This document shows, piece after piece, positions 53,372 to 62,213 of a stretch of 64,000 nucleotides of DNA. Numbering within the stretch: position 1 is the stretch's first letter; each line of letters opens with the position of its first letter. The DNA is from an uncultured Pseudomonadota bacterium (GTDB lineage: Bacteria > Bdellovibrionota_B > Oligoflexia > Oligoflexales > CAIYRB01): contig CAIYRB010000029.1 in assembly GCA_903928445.1 (NCBI GenBank), positions 1-64,000 on the forward strand. The letters run 5' to 3'. The notes beneath the pieces are model-generated. The model was given only the letters and a program-made list of their open reading frames with translations, was not told where the DNA came from and did not search any database. Position numbers and translations under genes: made by a program.

Positions 53372-55819
53372 TTAACGATCTCCGTGGGTCTCTTCGGCCT
53401 GAGCGACCAAACGCGCTGTCTTGACGAAGCTGTCAGGATTGAGCGACATGCTATCGATACCAAGCCTCACCAACATGGTGGCAAACTCAGGATAGTCGCT
53501 TGGCGCCTGCCCACAGATGCCGACCTTTCGACCATTGGCGTGAGCAGTCTCAATCACCGTTTCAATCATGCTCGTCACGGCTTTATTGCGTTCGTCGAAA
53601 AGTGGCGCCACAATTTCTGAGTCGCGATCAACACCGAGCACGAGCTGGGTCAGGTCGTTCGAGCCTATAGAGAAACCATCGAAGATCTGGGAAAACCCCT
53701 CCGCCAAGATGACATTGCTGGGAATTTCGCACATGCAGTAAACTTCAAGGCCACGTTCACCGCGCTTCAGGCCATTCGCTTCCATCTCTGCGAGCACCTT
53801 TCTTCCTTCCTCAATCGTCCGACAGAAGGGTATCATCACCTTTAAATTGACGAGTCCCATCTCGTCACGCACGCGGCGGATAGCGGCGCATTCTAGGGCA
53901 AATCCCTGCCGATAACGTTCATGGTAGTAGCGTGAAGCGCCGCGAAAGCCGAGCATCGGGTTTTCTTCTGCAGGTTCAAAACCACTTCCACCGAGAAGCC
54001 CTGCGTATTCATTGGTCTTGAAGTCGCTGAACCTAATGATAACCTCGCGCGGGTAGAAGGCGGCCGTGATCATTGCGACACCTTCGGCAAGTCTATCGAC
54101 GAAGTAATCCGCCTTCCTCGCATATCCCTGCGTCAGCCGCGCAATCTCCCGCTTTTCCTCCCCGCTCGGCAGGTCATCAAATTTGACCAAGGCCATGGGA
54201 TGAACTTTGATCGCATGGGTGATGATGAACTCCATCCGGGCCAACCCGACACCATCGCTAGGCAACAGACCCAGCCGCAGAGCTTCGTCCGGATTAGCCA
54301 CATTCAGCATGATGTTGGTAAACGTCGGTTTGAGTGCTGCCGCGTCGACCTTGCGCCGATTGAACGGTAGTCGCCCTTCATAAACAAATCCGGTGTCACC
54401 GTCAGCACACGAGACGGTAACCAGCTGGCCTGTTTTGAGGTTAGTCGTGGCGCTTTCGGTACCAATCACCGCAGGAATACCCAGCTCCCGGCTGACGATG
54501 GCGGCATGGCAAGTACGACCACCATGATCGGTGACGATGGCAGCGGCGCGCTTCATCGCTGGCTCCCAATCGGGATCAGTCTTCTTCGCCACCAAGACCT
54601 CTCCCTGCTCCAAGCGGCCAAGATCACGTGGATCATCGATCACTCGGACTGGTCCAGCGCCGATCCGGTCGCCCACGGACCGCCCCTGAACCAAGACCTT
54701 GGCATCAACTCGACTGCCGCCGGCAAGTTCAAAGATTTCCAAGTTCATCGAGTGAAGCAAAGGTCTTTGGGAATGGACGGTCTCTGGCCGCGCTTGCACG
54801 ATGAACAAGTCGCCGGTGCGACCGTCCTTAGCCCATTCAATGTCCATCGGCGTCGGACCGCGGCGTTTATCACTGTAGTGCTTCTCGATGCGGCACGCCC
54901 AATGCGCCAGTTGAATAATATCGTCGTCAGAAACGCTAAGCCTTTCGCGATCGCTGGGCACAACAGGCACAGTGCGCGTCCGCTTACCGGCCCCTGCGTC
55001 ATAAATGATCTTGAATTCCTTGCTACCAACTCGTTTTCGAAGAATCGGTGGCTTGCCGAGAGCTAGGGTAGGTTTGAAAACATAGATTTCATCCGGGTCG
55101 ACGGCGCCCTGAACCACCGATTCGCCAAGACCATAAGCAGCATTGATCAGCACCACATCGCGAAAACCGGTCTCTGTATCTAGCGTGAACATGACCCCAG
55201 CAGTTGCTAGATCTGACCTCACCATTCGCTGAACACCTACGGATAAACCAACTTTAAAGTGGTCGAAGTGTTTATCGTGTCGATAGGAGATGGCACGGTC
55301 CGTGAACAGCGAGGCAAAACATTGCCTGCACGCCTCTAACAGGGCCGCTTTCCCTTGAACATTGAGAAACGTCTCCTGCTGCCCAGCAAAGCTCGCGTCC
55401 GGCAAGTCTTCCGCCGTGGCGCTGCTGCGTACGGCAACATCGATTAGGGCATTGCTCTGCTCGCAAAGCTGATCGTAGGCTTGAGTGATTTCGGCGGCGA
55501 CATCGACAGGCAAGGGGACGTCGAGAATCAGATGGCGAATTCTGGCGGCGATTTCCTGAAGTTGCTCTGGCGATTGAGTGATCCTAGCGAGCAAATCTTC
55601 TATCTTGGGTCTCAGCCGACCCTCGTCCAAGTGACGCCAATAAGCAGCCACCGTCACCGCGAAGCCTGGAGGTATCTTGACTCCTTCAGCGCTCAGCTCC
55701 CGGAACATCTCTCCGAGGGAGGCGTTCTTGCCACCGACGGTAGGTACGTCTTCGTAGGTGATCTCACCGAACCCTAAAATGAATTTTAGGGCGCTGTTAC
55801 TTTGGCGTTTCGAAGTCAT
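53372..55819 (-). CDS. ppsA: Phosphoenolpyruvate synthase
   Basis: I set the start at ATG 55819 (after AAAGGG), because a sigma54 promoter lies just upstream; the open frame to 55888 would cross it. The 815-residue enzyme has VPTVGGKNASLGEMF (ATP-grasp), phospho-His in HGGRTCHAAIVSREL, and VGICGQAPSDYPEF with the catalytic Cys. It converts pyruvate and ATP to PEP, AMP and Pi, for gluconeogenesis. It is the first gene of the hydrogenase operon, linking H2/NADPH metabolism with carbon flow under starvation or low oxygen. Confidence 0.95.
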   Translation of the reverse strand: MTSKRQSNSALKFILGFGEITYEDVPTVGGKNASLGEMFRELSAEGVKIPPGFAVTVAAYWRHLDEGRLRPKIEDLLARITQSPEQLQEIAARIRHLILDVPLPVDVAAEITQAYDQLCEQSNALIDVAVRSSATAEDLPDASFAGQQETFLNVQGKAALLEACRQCFASLFTDRAISYRHDKHFDHFKVGLSVGVQRMVRSDLATAGVMFTLDTETGFRDVVLINAAYGLGESVVQGAVDPDEIYVFKPTLALGKPPILRKRVGSKEFKIIYDAGAGKRTRTVPVVPSDRERLSVSDDDIIQLAHWACRIEKHYSDKRRGPTPMDIEWAKDGRTGDLFIVQARPETVHSQRPLLHSMNLEIFELAGGSRVDAKVLVQGRSVGDRIGAGPVRVIDDPRDLGRLEQGEVLVAKKTDPDWEPAMKRAAAIVTDHGGRTCHAAIVSRELGIPAVIGTESATTNLKTGQLVTVSCADGDTGFVYEGRLPFNRRKVDAAALKPTFTNIMLNVANPDEALRLGLLPSDGVGLARMEFIITHAIKVHPMALVKFDDLPSGEEKREIARLTQGYARKADYFVDRLAEGVAMITAAFYPREVIIRFSDFKTNEYAGLLGGSGFEPAEENPMLGFRGASRYYHERYRQGFALECAAIRRVRDEMGLVNLKVMIPFCRTIEEGRKVLAEMEANGLKRGERGLEVYCMCEIPSNVILAEGFSQIFDGFSIGSNDLTQLVLGVDRDSEIVAPLFDERNKAVTSMIETVIETAHANGRKVGICGQAPSDYPEFATMLVRLGIDSMSLNPDSFVKTARLVAQAEETHGDR

Positions 55820-55871
55820 ACCCTTTGGTCCTTGTACAATTGAAAATGGGACATGGAGTTCGTCATGTTTG

Positions 55872-55887
55872 TGCAAGATCAATGCCA
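55872..55887 (-). promoter_or_regulatory. Sigma54 promoter of ppsA-hydrogenase operon
   Basis: The minus strand reads TGGCATTGATCTTGCA: TTGCA is perfect, the -24 half is TGGCA, and GG-N10-GC spacing is exact (10 of 12 consensus positions). Transcription would start about 40 bases before the ppsA ATG. Confidence 0.75.
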
Positions 55888-56060
55888 CCGACTGATTAGA
55901 TACAAAAGCCCTCGGAACCGCATGAGCGTGTCAAATGCTGCGCAATGTTTGGACCCATCGTAGCAATTGCCACAGGCCTACTAGGCCGTTGAAACGCCAG
56001 TATTGCGCCTAGCCCAGCCAAAGGGCCCCAATTTTTCGTCCGAGGTATCTGCGCGCAAAA

Positions 56061-56076
56061 TGGCACGTTGGCTGCA
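56061..56076 (+). promoter_or_regulatory. Sigma54 promoter of the erythromycin-esterase-family gene
   Basis: TGGCACGTTGGCTGCA has a perfect -24 half and one mismatch in the -12 half, with GG-N10-GC. The start would be near 56087, about 55 bases before the ATG. It is divergent from the ppsA sigma54 site. A 13-bp palindrome GGCCTACTAGGCC (55975-55987) lies between them and could be an activator site. Confidence 0.8.
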
Positions 56077-56141
56077 AGCAATGGGATAGAAGCGACAAGC
56101 CACATCCTCACTCTTCGGATCACAACAGCAGGAGCAGCCTA

Positions 56142-57506
56142 ATGATTAACATCGAATCAGAAGGTTATAAAATTCATGTGCTACAAGAGGCGGCGCGACC
56201 TTTACTTGAGACGGGCGACGACTACGGGGACCTCCTCGCCCTGGTCGGCAATGCAACCATTGTCTTACTTGGCGAGGCAACGCACGGTTCGCATGAATTC
56301 TATCGCGAGCGCGCCCAAATCACCAAACTCTTGATCCGTAACAAGGGGTTCAAGGCGGTCGCCATCGAAGGCGACTGGCCGGATGCCTACCAGGTCAACC
56401 GGTTTGTACGTGGCCAAAGTGATGACCACGAGGCGATCGATGCACTACGCGGTTTCACCCGCTTCCCTAGTTGGATGTGGGCCAATGCCGACGTCCTCGA
56501 CTTCGTTGGGTGGTTGAAAGCACACAACGACTCCCAAGGTCCGGAATCAACCCCGGTCGGCTTCTTTGGCCTAGACCTTTATAGCCTCTACCGCTCAGCG
56601 CGTGAGGTCATCGACTATCTTGAAAGGACTGATGTCGCAGCCGCCGAAAGAGCAAGAGTGCGCTATGGATGTCTGGACCGCTTCGGCAGCGACAGCCAAC
56701 AATATGCCTATGCAACTGCACTCGGGCTGGCGCCGTCTTGCGAAGAGGCTGTCGTCGCGCAGCTGGTCGATCTGCAGAAGCAGCAAGAACGCTACCGTAC
56801 CCACACGAACAGTGAGTTAGCAGCGGATGCTTACTTCAATGCCGAACAAAACAGCCGACTTGTGCAGTCGGCAGAGCATTACTATCGGACGATGCTCCGT
56901 GCTGAGATTTCATCATGGAACCTTCGCGATGAGCATATGGTCGAAACGGTTGAACACATCCGTCAACATTTGGCGGGAGGCGGCCAGGAACCAAAGATCG
57001 TCGTATGGGCGCACAACTCACACGTCGGCGATGCCAGAGCGACTGATATGTCGCGTCGAGGTGAATTCAATATCGGCGAGCTAACGAGGAAGAGGTACGG
57101 TGCGGGCGCCGATGGCAGTGTGTCTATCGGCTTTACGACCTACCACGGCACCGTCACGGCGGCATCAAAGTGGGATGGTGAGGCTGAGCACAAAACGGTC
57201 CGACCCGCGCTGAACGGTAGCTATGAAGAGCTCTTTCATTGCACAGGAATTTCCCGCTTCTTCCTTGACCTAAGGCGTAGTTGGGAGGCTGCACGTGTGC
57301 TCAGAGAGCCCATGCTAGAACGGGCAATAGGCGTCCTTTATTTGCCGCAAACGGAGCGTCTCAGCCATTATTTCCATGCGTCTTTGTCGGAGCAATTCGA
57401 CGCCGTCATCCACATCGATCGCACCAGGGCCGTCGAGCCGATCGAACACATAACAAGGTGGGACACGGGCACCGAAGCGCCTGAAACCTACCCGAGCGGA
57501 GTCTAG
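56142..57506 (+). CDS. Erythromycin-esterase-family hydrolase
   Basis: The 454-residue protein has the family core: GEATHGSHEFYRERAQITKL with His and Glu of the active site, VAIEGDWPDAYQVNRFVRG, WMWANADVLDFVGWLKAHN, and VWAHNSHVGDARATDM. Chromosomal members are widespread in stress islands (mycobacterial Rv2030c carries one), and their true substrate is unknown. Macrolide resistance should not be assumed. It has its own sigma54 promoter and is divergent from ppsA. Confidence 0.92.
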   Translation: MINIESEGYKIHVLQEAARPLLETGDDYGDLLALVGNATIVLLGEATHGSHEFYRERAQITKLLIRNKGFKAVAIEGDWPDAYQVNRFVRGQSDDHEAIDALRGFTRFPSWMWANADVLDFVGWLKAHNDSQGPESTPVGFFGLDLYSLYRSAREVIDYLERTDVAAAERARVRYGCLDRFGSDSQQYAYATALGLAPSCEEAVVAQLVDLQKQQERYRTHTNSELAADAYFNAEQNSRLVQSAEHYYRTMLRAEISSWNLRDEHMVETVEHIRQHLAGGGQEPKIVVWAHNSHVGDARATDMSRRGEFNIGELTRKRYGAGADGSVSIGFTTYHGTVTAASKWDGEAEHKTVRPALNGSYEELFHCTGISRFFLDLRRSWEAARVLREPMLERAIGVLYLPQTERLSHYFHASLSEQFDAVIHIDRTRAVEPIEHITRWDTGTEAPETYPSGV

Positions 57507-57701
57507 TCTGGCGTTGGGGAGTGGGGCCAATAAGCGCAGAAATCCCAACCTAGGATAGAGTTAAAAGTTCACGCTTTTGATGCAGAATGAATTTAAGGGT
57601 GACCCTAAAGTGGCAATGAGTCGCATTTTGGCGACATTGTCGCCATTTCCCTTCGATGCAATGTTAGCGCCATATAACGCTGTGCACGCTACATAAGGCT
57701 G

Positions 57702-57717
57702 CGGCCCGATCCTTGCA
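57702..57717 (+). promoter_or_regulatory. Possible sigma54 promoter at the cold-shock-domain remnant
   Basis: CGGCCCGATCCTTGCA matches 10 of 12 sigma54 positions with correct GG-N10-GC spacing. It overlaps the first codons of the remnant frame. It may be the old promoter of a gene that lost its 5' part. Confidence 0.45.
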
Positions 57718-57922
57718 GAGTTTCCAAGAGCAAGTTGGGGCCGTGGCCATTGCTGCACTGGGCTCCTGTAGCTTCATCACGACTAGCGATGATCGTGAGG
57801 TATTCTTCGACGCCAATGCCGTCGTCGACGAGATGTTTGAGAGGTTAGTGGTCGGGTCACATGTTCGTCTTTGCGAGGAGTCTGGAGAAAAAGGCCCGCA
57901 GGCAACGACGGTGCGTGCATGA
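57713..57922 (+). pseudogene. Cold-shock-domain fragment, like the C-terminus of HPF-CSD proteins
   Basis: The frame contains SFITTSDDREVFFDANAVVD, then FERLVVGSHVRLCEESGEKG and PQATTVRA. This follows the cold-shock domain found at the end of HPF/RaiA-type ribosome hibernation fusion proteins (normally GYGFIET-DGREVYFHRNSV...EGEKGPQASTV). RNA-binding aromatics are partly lost (GSCSFI for GYGFI). There is no HPF part upstream and no good ATG, only TTG 57713 or GTG 57743. I take it as a decayed remnant, though a short standalone protein of 60-69 residues is possible. The rest of 57507-57995 holds no other gene. Confidence 0.5.
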
Positions 57923-57995
57923 GCAGCTAACCTACTATCCAGCTAAACAATCTGAATGCCGGCCGCCGGTGGTAGTCCGACGGCCGCAAGACGTA

Positions 57996-58502
57996 TCAAT
58001 GTTTGATATGGATCTTCTTAACGTCGTTCTTCGCTTCGGGACTCTTTGGAACCTCGACTGTCAGGACTCCTTTGTCGAATTTTGCTGAAATCTTGTCTTT
58101 GTCGACAGACGTCGGCAACCGGATCGTGCGTTCGAATGAACCGAAGCGCCGCTCGGTAAAATAGCGACCAGCATCCTTAGTTTCCTTCTCTTCCTTTTTT
58201 TCGCCTTTGACCGTCAGGTAGTCCTTATCGACCGAGACTTCGACATCCTTATCGGTGAGTCCAGGAAGTTCAGCTGAAAGGGTAATTTTGTCGTCCGTTT
58301 CTTGGAGGTCAAGACGCGGCACGAAGTCCGTGGCAGTTTCTCCAAGGTCCGAGAATGACAAGAGCGATGGCTCATCTTCGAAGAATTCGCGCATCATCCG
58401 GCTCATGCTGCGCTGGAAATCAGCGAGATCGTCACGACGACGCCAGGGTGCGAGTGCCCGAAGACCACTTGGAACGATGTCTGGTAGCATGATTTTCTCC
58501 AT
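57996..58502 (-). CDS. Hsp20/alpha-crystallin small heat-shock protein
   Basis: The 168-residue chaperone has the alpha-crystallin domain (about 60-155): VPRLDLQETDDKITLSAELP, KDYLTVKGEKKEEKETKDAG, RYFTERRFGSFERTIRLPTS, and the C-terminal GVLTVEVPK. It holds unfolding proteins in an ATP-independent way. GGAG-like bases precede the ATG. The sigma54 promoter at 58587-58602 stands upstream. HspX (Rv2031c) has the matching place in the mycobacterial DosR regulon. Confidence 0.95.
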   Translation of the reverse strand: MEKIMLPDIVPSGLRALAPWRRRDDLADFQRSMSRMMREFFEDEPSLLSFSDLGETATDFVPRLDLQETDDKITLSAELPGLTDKDVEVSVDKDYLTVKGEKKEEKETKDAGRYFTERRFGSFERTIRLPTSVDKDKISAKFDKGVLTVEVPKSPEAKNDVKKIHIKH

Positions 58503-58586
58503 TACAAGTTGGACGATTTAAAATGACACGAAATCCCGCGAGAGGCCCCGCCTCGACGACTGATGCCTGGGACTCCGTGCTCATGA

Positions 58587-58602
58587 AGCAAGATACATGC
58601 CA
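58587..58602 (-). promoter_or_regulatory. Sigma54 promoter of hsp20
   Basis: The minus strand reads TGGCATGTATCTTGCT, 11 of 12 consensus positions, with GG-N10-GC. The predicted start is about 70 bases before the hsp20 ATG. Confidence 0.8.
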
Positions 58603-58696
58603 GCTCATGAGAGTTGGTTTTCAGACTTTGGCCTGAGCCTCCCAGCGCTGATATCGACATCGAGCAATATTCCTATTGTAGACTTCCTGGAACAGA

Positions 58697-60367
58697 TCAT
58701 CCCGGATCTGGAAGCATTATATCGCTGGTAATATGGACATTGCTTACCTGGTGTTCAATCTCAGGGGCAGTCGTTCCTTTTAAAAGTCGCCGTATATGCC
58801 TCATGATGAGCCGTACATGAGAGGCCGTGGTGCCAACTGAAGTATCGATTGATAAAGAAGACGCGCCATAAAGCACACCCTCGTTGTCCCTTTTCTGCGA
58901 TATTAGATGCTCTGGTAGAGCATCCGAAAGACAGCCAGGCTCCCTTGATCTAGCAACGATGCGGCCTATAGCGACAGCATCGGGGCAATGGCAGTTGATA
59001 ATGAGTAACTCAATGCCCATCGTCTCGGTGAGTGCTCGAACACGATGTTGCAGGTCCTGTGCAATGAAGCAAGCGTCAAGAATGACTGATATTCGTTCGC
59101 AAATCAGCACCGAGGCGAGTTCGAACATGCGCTCGTAAACCTCCACGCGGTTCTGGGAGGTGTAACAGCCGGTGCCGTAGACACCCGACTGTCTGGACTC
59201 GGTCATCATCTCACGCCGAATGCTATCAGATTGCAAAATCTCCATTCCCAGAGCCTGAGCTAAGTTGGTCGCAATGGTCGATTTTCCGCTTCCGACTAGG
59301 CCTCGGACCATCACACACAGCGGCTGAGACGTCGCGCCAAAGCTGCGGTCAGCTAGTTGCAGATAAGACTTGGCGAGGATTACCGTTTCTTCCTCCTTCG
59401 CTCCGGGTTGCAACGATCTTAGAGTTGCAACCTTAGCGCGCACGCAGGCACGATAGGATTTGTAAAAGTCGGTCAGCGACTGCGGCAGTTGATCGGCCGT
59501 GACCTGTGAGTATGATTTTAAGATCTCATCGCCAACTTTTTTCGCATTCATACGCTCGCATTCCATCGCGAGAAAGCATAGCTCATCAGCCACATCAACT
59601 TGGCGAAACTCTTTATTGAATTCGATGCAATCGAAGATTATTGGCGGGTCTTCCATGCAAATGTGCTCGGGACGCAAATCACCATGGCCGTCGATAACGC
59701 GATTATTCTTGAGTCTGACCTCAAACAAGTTGCGCTCCAAGTTGACAAATTGAAGTTGACGACCATGGACCCGCTTAATTAACGCAACGGGAAGTCGATG
59801 ATCTGGCCTGAGAAGCTCAAGCCGATTGCTGCGGATATGGTCCATCATATGCTGTAGAAAGTGGCCAACCGAAATAGGTACCGGTTTCGCATTGCGGTAG
59901 AACTGCGCAAGGACGAACGTCAAGGCATTCATATCGAGCGATTTTGTGTTTCCCCTCTCGATCAGAGCATCCAGCATGCGCTCGTGCGGGAGGCGACGCA
60001 TTTTGACGATCCATTCGATGGGCTGACCAATGCCGTCGATGGTCAACGACCCAGACCCATTGATTGTTACCGGCACGGAACCTAGGTACACGTCAGGCGC
60101 CAGGCGTCGGTTCAGCAGCACCTCTTGTTTGCAAGCCTGGTGACGCTTTTTGACAGTGGAAAAGTCGAGAAAATCAAAGCGCACTGGCTTTTTCAACTTG
60201 TAGACGACCGTCTCACCAAGGAAAACAAGGGAGCTATGCGTCTCGATCACCCGAGGCGCCTGATCGCTTGGAAAGGCCGCACTGGAGCGAAGGAAATTCG
60301 CAACCCGCGCCCACGAAGGGTCTAGAGAGTTGGTTTCGCCTTTATGGCTTAAGCGCCGGCTCAGCAT
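58697..60367 (-). CDS. Bifunctional APH-like kinase / P-loop ATPase (Rv2004c type)
   Basis: ATG at 60367 follows AAAGGAGG at 9 bases. The N-terminal 340 residues are aminoglycoside-phosphotransferase-like (LVFLGETVVYKLKKPVRFDF, VIDGHGDLRPEHICMEDPPI with the catalytic HGDL, IFDCIEFNKEFRQVDVADEL). The C-terminal part is a gluconate-kinase-like P-loop domain (VMVRGLVGSGKSTIATNLAQ, LQSDSIRREM, VILDACFI). This fusion is found in dormancy-type islands, including mycobacterial Rv2004c; the substrate is unknown. It overlaps the small lipoprotein gene by 26 bases. Confidence 0.9.
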   Translation of the reverse strand: MLSRRLSHKGETNSLDPSWARVANFLRSSAAFPSDQAPRVIETHSSLVFLGETVVYKLKKPVRFDFLDFSTVKKRHQACKQEVLLNRRLAPDVYLGSVPVTINGSGSLTIDGIGQPIEWIVKMRRLPHERMLDALIERGNTKSLDMNALTFVLAQFYRNAKPVPISVGHFLQHMMDHIRSNRLELLRPDHRLPVALIKRVHGRQLQFVNLERNLFEVRLKNNRVIDGHGDLRPEHICMEDPPIIFDCIEFNKEFRQVDVADELCFLAMECERMNAKKVGDEILKSYSQVTADQLPQSLTDFYKSYRACVRAKVATLRSLQPGAKEEETVILAKSYLQLADRSFGATSQPLCVMVRGLVGSGKSTIATNLAQALGMEILQSDSIRREMMTESRQSGVYGTGCYTSQNRVEVYERMFELASVLICERISVILDACFIAQDLQHRVRALTETMGIELLIINCHCPDAVAIGRIVARSREPGCLSDALPEHLISQKRDNEGVLYGASSLSIDTSVGTTASHVRLIMRHIRRLLKGTTAPEIEHQVSNVHITSDIMLPDPG

Positions 60368-60473
60368 TTGCGGTCGCCTCCTTTGCCGTTTGACAGCCAG
60401 ACGCCAAGGACCCAACAGCAAGCGCACCCATCAACACGGCACCGAGCATCTTTCTATTCACATGCATGTCCAT
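60342..60473 (-). CDS. Small lipoprotein, 43 aa
   Basis: From ATG 60473 (after GGGGGG) the frame reads MDMHVNRKMLGAVLMGALAV then GSLASGC, a clear signal with lipobox LASGC. A 17-residue tail QTAKEATANAEPALKP follows. It is about the size of Lpp or entericidin-like proteins. It overlaps the start of the APH/P-loop gene, so they are coupled. Confidence 0.65.
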   Translation of the reverse strand: MDMHVNRKMLGAVLMGALAVGSLASGCQTAKEATANAEPALKP

Positions 60474-60508
60474 AGCATCCCCCCAGAAAGTGAGTTCGGG
60501 TTGAACTC

Positions 60509-60524
60509 TGCAATTTCTGCACCA
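60509..60524 (-). promoter_or_regulatory. Sigma54 promoter of the small lipoprotein-APH/P-loop unit
   Basis: The minus strand reads TGGTGCAGAAATTGCA: the -12 half TTGCA is perfect, and the -24 half keeps TGG and C. GG-N10-GC is exact. Start near 60498, 25 bases before the lipoprotein ATG. Confidence 0.6.
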
Positions 60525-60695
60525 ACGCATTAGGGACGACTCCCGCGACAACCACTGGAGTAAACCGGGTCTTGTGATTAACGCTATTTACTGGTATGTT
60601 GACCCTCCCGTGCGTAGCCCAGCTTAGTCGATCATAGCGGTTCGAAGTCCCCCCAATTGCCTCGACCAAAATCTAAGAAAAAGCCTCGTTATTGC

Positions 60696-60711
60696 TGGTT
60701 ATTTTCTTGCA
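60696..60711 (+). promoter_or_regulatory. Sigma54 promoter of the secreted-protein gene at 60781
   Basis: TGGTTATTTTCTTGCA keeps TGG and a perfect TTGCA at GG-N10-GC spacing (8 of 12). The start would be about 60 bases before the ATG. Divergent from the site at 60509-60524. I see no gene in 60474-60780. Confidence 0.5.
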
Positions 60712-60780
60712 TCGATGAAAGCCGTTCCGACGCAAGACTGATGAATTCGATGAACACCAATTTCAGATGGAGGATACGCT

Positions 60781-61503
60781 ATGAAAAGAACCATGTGGAC
60801 CATCGTCGGGGCATGGGCCCTCTGCGCCCCCCTAGCCAGCGCTCAATCAGGCTTGCAGCTCCATTCGCTCCTCGAAGCCGGGCCATCCTGCGTCGCTGGC
60901 GTCTGCACGGAGCCTGTGGCTACGCTCGGCGAAGCTAACTTTGCCACCGTTGAAAAAGGCCGAATTATCGAAGTTCCATCTGATGGCATTGAGGCCTACA
61001 TGCCCATCGGCACTTCAGCCCACGGCCTGCCGCCCACCATCCAGGGGATCTGGTGGATGGACGGCAATCCGATCGGTGATATCCTCGTCACGCTGGCCTC
61101 CAGTCACTACGATCCTGCCACTCGTACGGCTTTTTTGACCACTGGCGATGAGGGTAGCTACAGTTTCCGTAAGAGTGACATGACCAGGGCGGCCTATGAA
61201 CAAGCTCGGAAAACAGGCGAAGGTTACGTGATGCAATTTGACGAGAGCTTCACCAACGCGACAATCACGCCGTCCCTATTGAAAGACGGCGAGCGCGTGC
61301 TAATCTCAGATAGGCTCGTTAGGTTTTCCATGCACTTGGCCGAAGATGGCCACTGGATCCGTCAATCCTACATCTTTGGCATCAGAATTCCTGACTACAA
61401 TCTGCGACGTGTCGTGCGGCCTGACGGCACGCGGGATCCAGCGTACGCCGACTACGTGAAACAGGCGGGCGAATACTCGTACTTGCTCAGTCACTTTGAC
61501 TAA
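60781..61503 (+). CDS. Secreted protein of unknown function, 240 aa
   Basis: A classical signal peptide ends ASAQS near residue 23. The mature part has two early Cys (SCVAGVC), then beta-rich segments (IQGIWWMDGNPIGDILVTLA, MHLAEDGHWIRQSYIFGIRI). It may be a calycin-like or other periplasmic beta-protein. Location among stress genes and its own sigma54-type promoter suggest co-regulation. Family not recognised. Confidence 0.7.
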   Translation: MKRTMWTIVGAWALCAPLASAQSGLQLHSLLEAGPSCVAGVCTEPVATLGEANFATVEKGRIIEVPSDGIEAYMPIGTSAHGLPPTIQGIWWMDGNPIGDILVTLASSHYDPATRTAFLTTGDEGSYSFRKSDMTRAAYEQARKTGEGYVMQFDESFTNATITPSLLKDGERVLISDRLVRFSMHLAEDGHWIRQSYIFGIRIPDYNLRRVVRPDGTRDPAYADYVKQAGEYSYLLSHFD

Positions 61504-61581
61504 TAGCCGCGAAAAATCATTCGCGACCTAGCTAAAGTCACGAATGTGCTACATTGTAGGCGCGAGAAGTCACCCAGTCCC

Positions 61582-61607
61582 GCGACCTAGGGCCCAGCCT
61601 AGGTCGC
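61582..61607. terminator. Hairpin between convergent genes
   Basis: GCGACCTAGG (61582-61591) pairs perfectly with CCTAGGTCGC (61598-61607) around GCCCAG. It lies between the 60781 gene and the convergent BaeRF-like gene and can serve both strands. No T-run. Confidence 0.6.
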
Positions 61608-61620
61608 CGGGTTCCGCACC

Positions 61621-62091
61621 CTAGGCGTGGACTCCCCTGCTTAGACCATCTTTCGATCCCCTTTGACGAGGCGGATCCATGTGGAAAATCGTTTTGAAGC
61701 GCGCCACCAGCTGGGGACTTGTCATCGCTCTGCTTGGTCCCGTGAAAGCGACCCGGTCACCGAGTGACGAGTCATTCTCGAGATATTTAATGAACTCACC
61801 CCTCGCCACTCCAGACCCAAGTACCGCGATCTCGTCTGCTCTTGAAATGGCTTTGGCGATGGCTTGGTAAAATGAAGTGATCTCATGACCACGGCGTTCA
61901 TCTAAGCGCCGCTCGGACGCCCCCATGGCGCTAATGTACGCACGTCCGCCAAGCTGTGTACCGCCTGTGGCGTGGGTGTGTCGCTCCACGTTCGATTCGA
62001 TCTCTTGTTCGCTCACGTCGTCACCGCAGAGTTCCACGATTTTTGCTTTTCTATGATCCAACCAAACCCCAAAAAGGTGGAGATTATTCAT
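61621..62091 (-). CDS. BaeRF-like (eRF1-domain-related) protein
   Basis: From ATG 62091 (AAGGA upstream) the protein starts MNNLHLFGVWLDHRKAKIVE, then VERHTHATGG, a central RGHEITSFYQAIAKAISRAD with EIAVLGSG, and MTSPQLVARFKTIFHMDPPR. This pattern fits the family of small archaeo-eukaryotic release-factor-like proteins annotated as translational machinery proteins in stress islands. Action on stalled ribosomes is inferred. It has a strong sigma54 promoter upstream. Confidence 0.6.
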   Translation of the reverse strand: MNNLHLFGVWLDHRKAKIVELCGDDVSEQEIESNVERHTHATGGTQLGGRAYISAMGASERRLDERRGHEITSFYQAIAKAISRADEIAVLGSGVARGEFIKYLENDSSLGDRVAFTGPSRAMTSPQLVARFKTIFHMDPPRQRGSKDGLSRGVHA

Positions 62092-62167
62092 GATAAAATC
62101 CTTGTCGTTTGCTGAGGCGAAGGCCGCCACACTGATACGCTGCCAGAACGTTTTCGAATAGCTGCGA

Positions 62168-62183
62168 AGCAAGTTCCGTGCCG
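62168..62183 (-). promoter_or_regulatory. Sigma54 promoter of the BaeRF-like gene
   Basis: The minus strand reads CGGCACGGAACTTGCT, 11 of 12 consensus positions with GG-N10-GC. Start near 62157, about 65 bases before the ATG at 62091. Confidence 0.75.
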
Positions 62184-62213
62184 CATCGTCGGATGCAGCG
62201 ACGGTAGGCCAGA

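Noticed and set aside
55941-55957. Second minus-strand sigma54-like site upstream of ppsA
   Set aside because: GG-N10-GC is present, but only about 7 of 12 positions match; the site at 55872-55887 is better and better placed.
55896-56123. 75-codon minus-strand frame between ppsA and the esterase gene
   Set aside because: It covers the intergenic region holding the plus-strand sigma54 promoter, starts at GTG without a ribosome site and has no family resemblance.
56142-57506. Macrolide-resistance gene
   Set aside because: The family resemblance is real, but context is a stress/dormancy island; chromosomal members of this family generally have no shown macrolide role.
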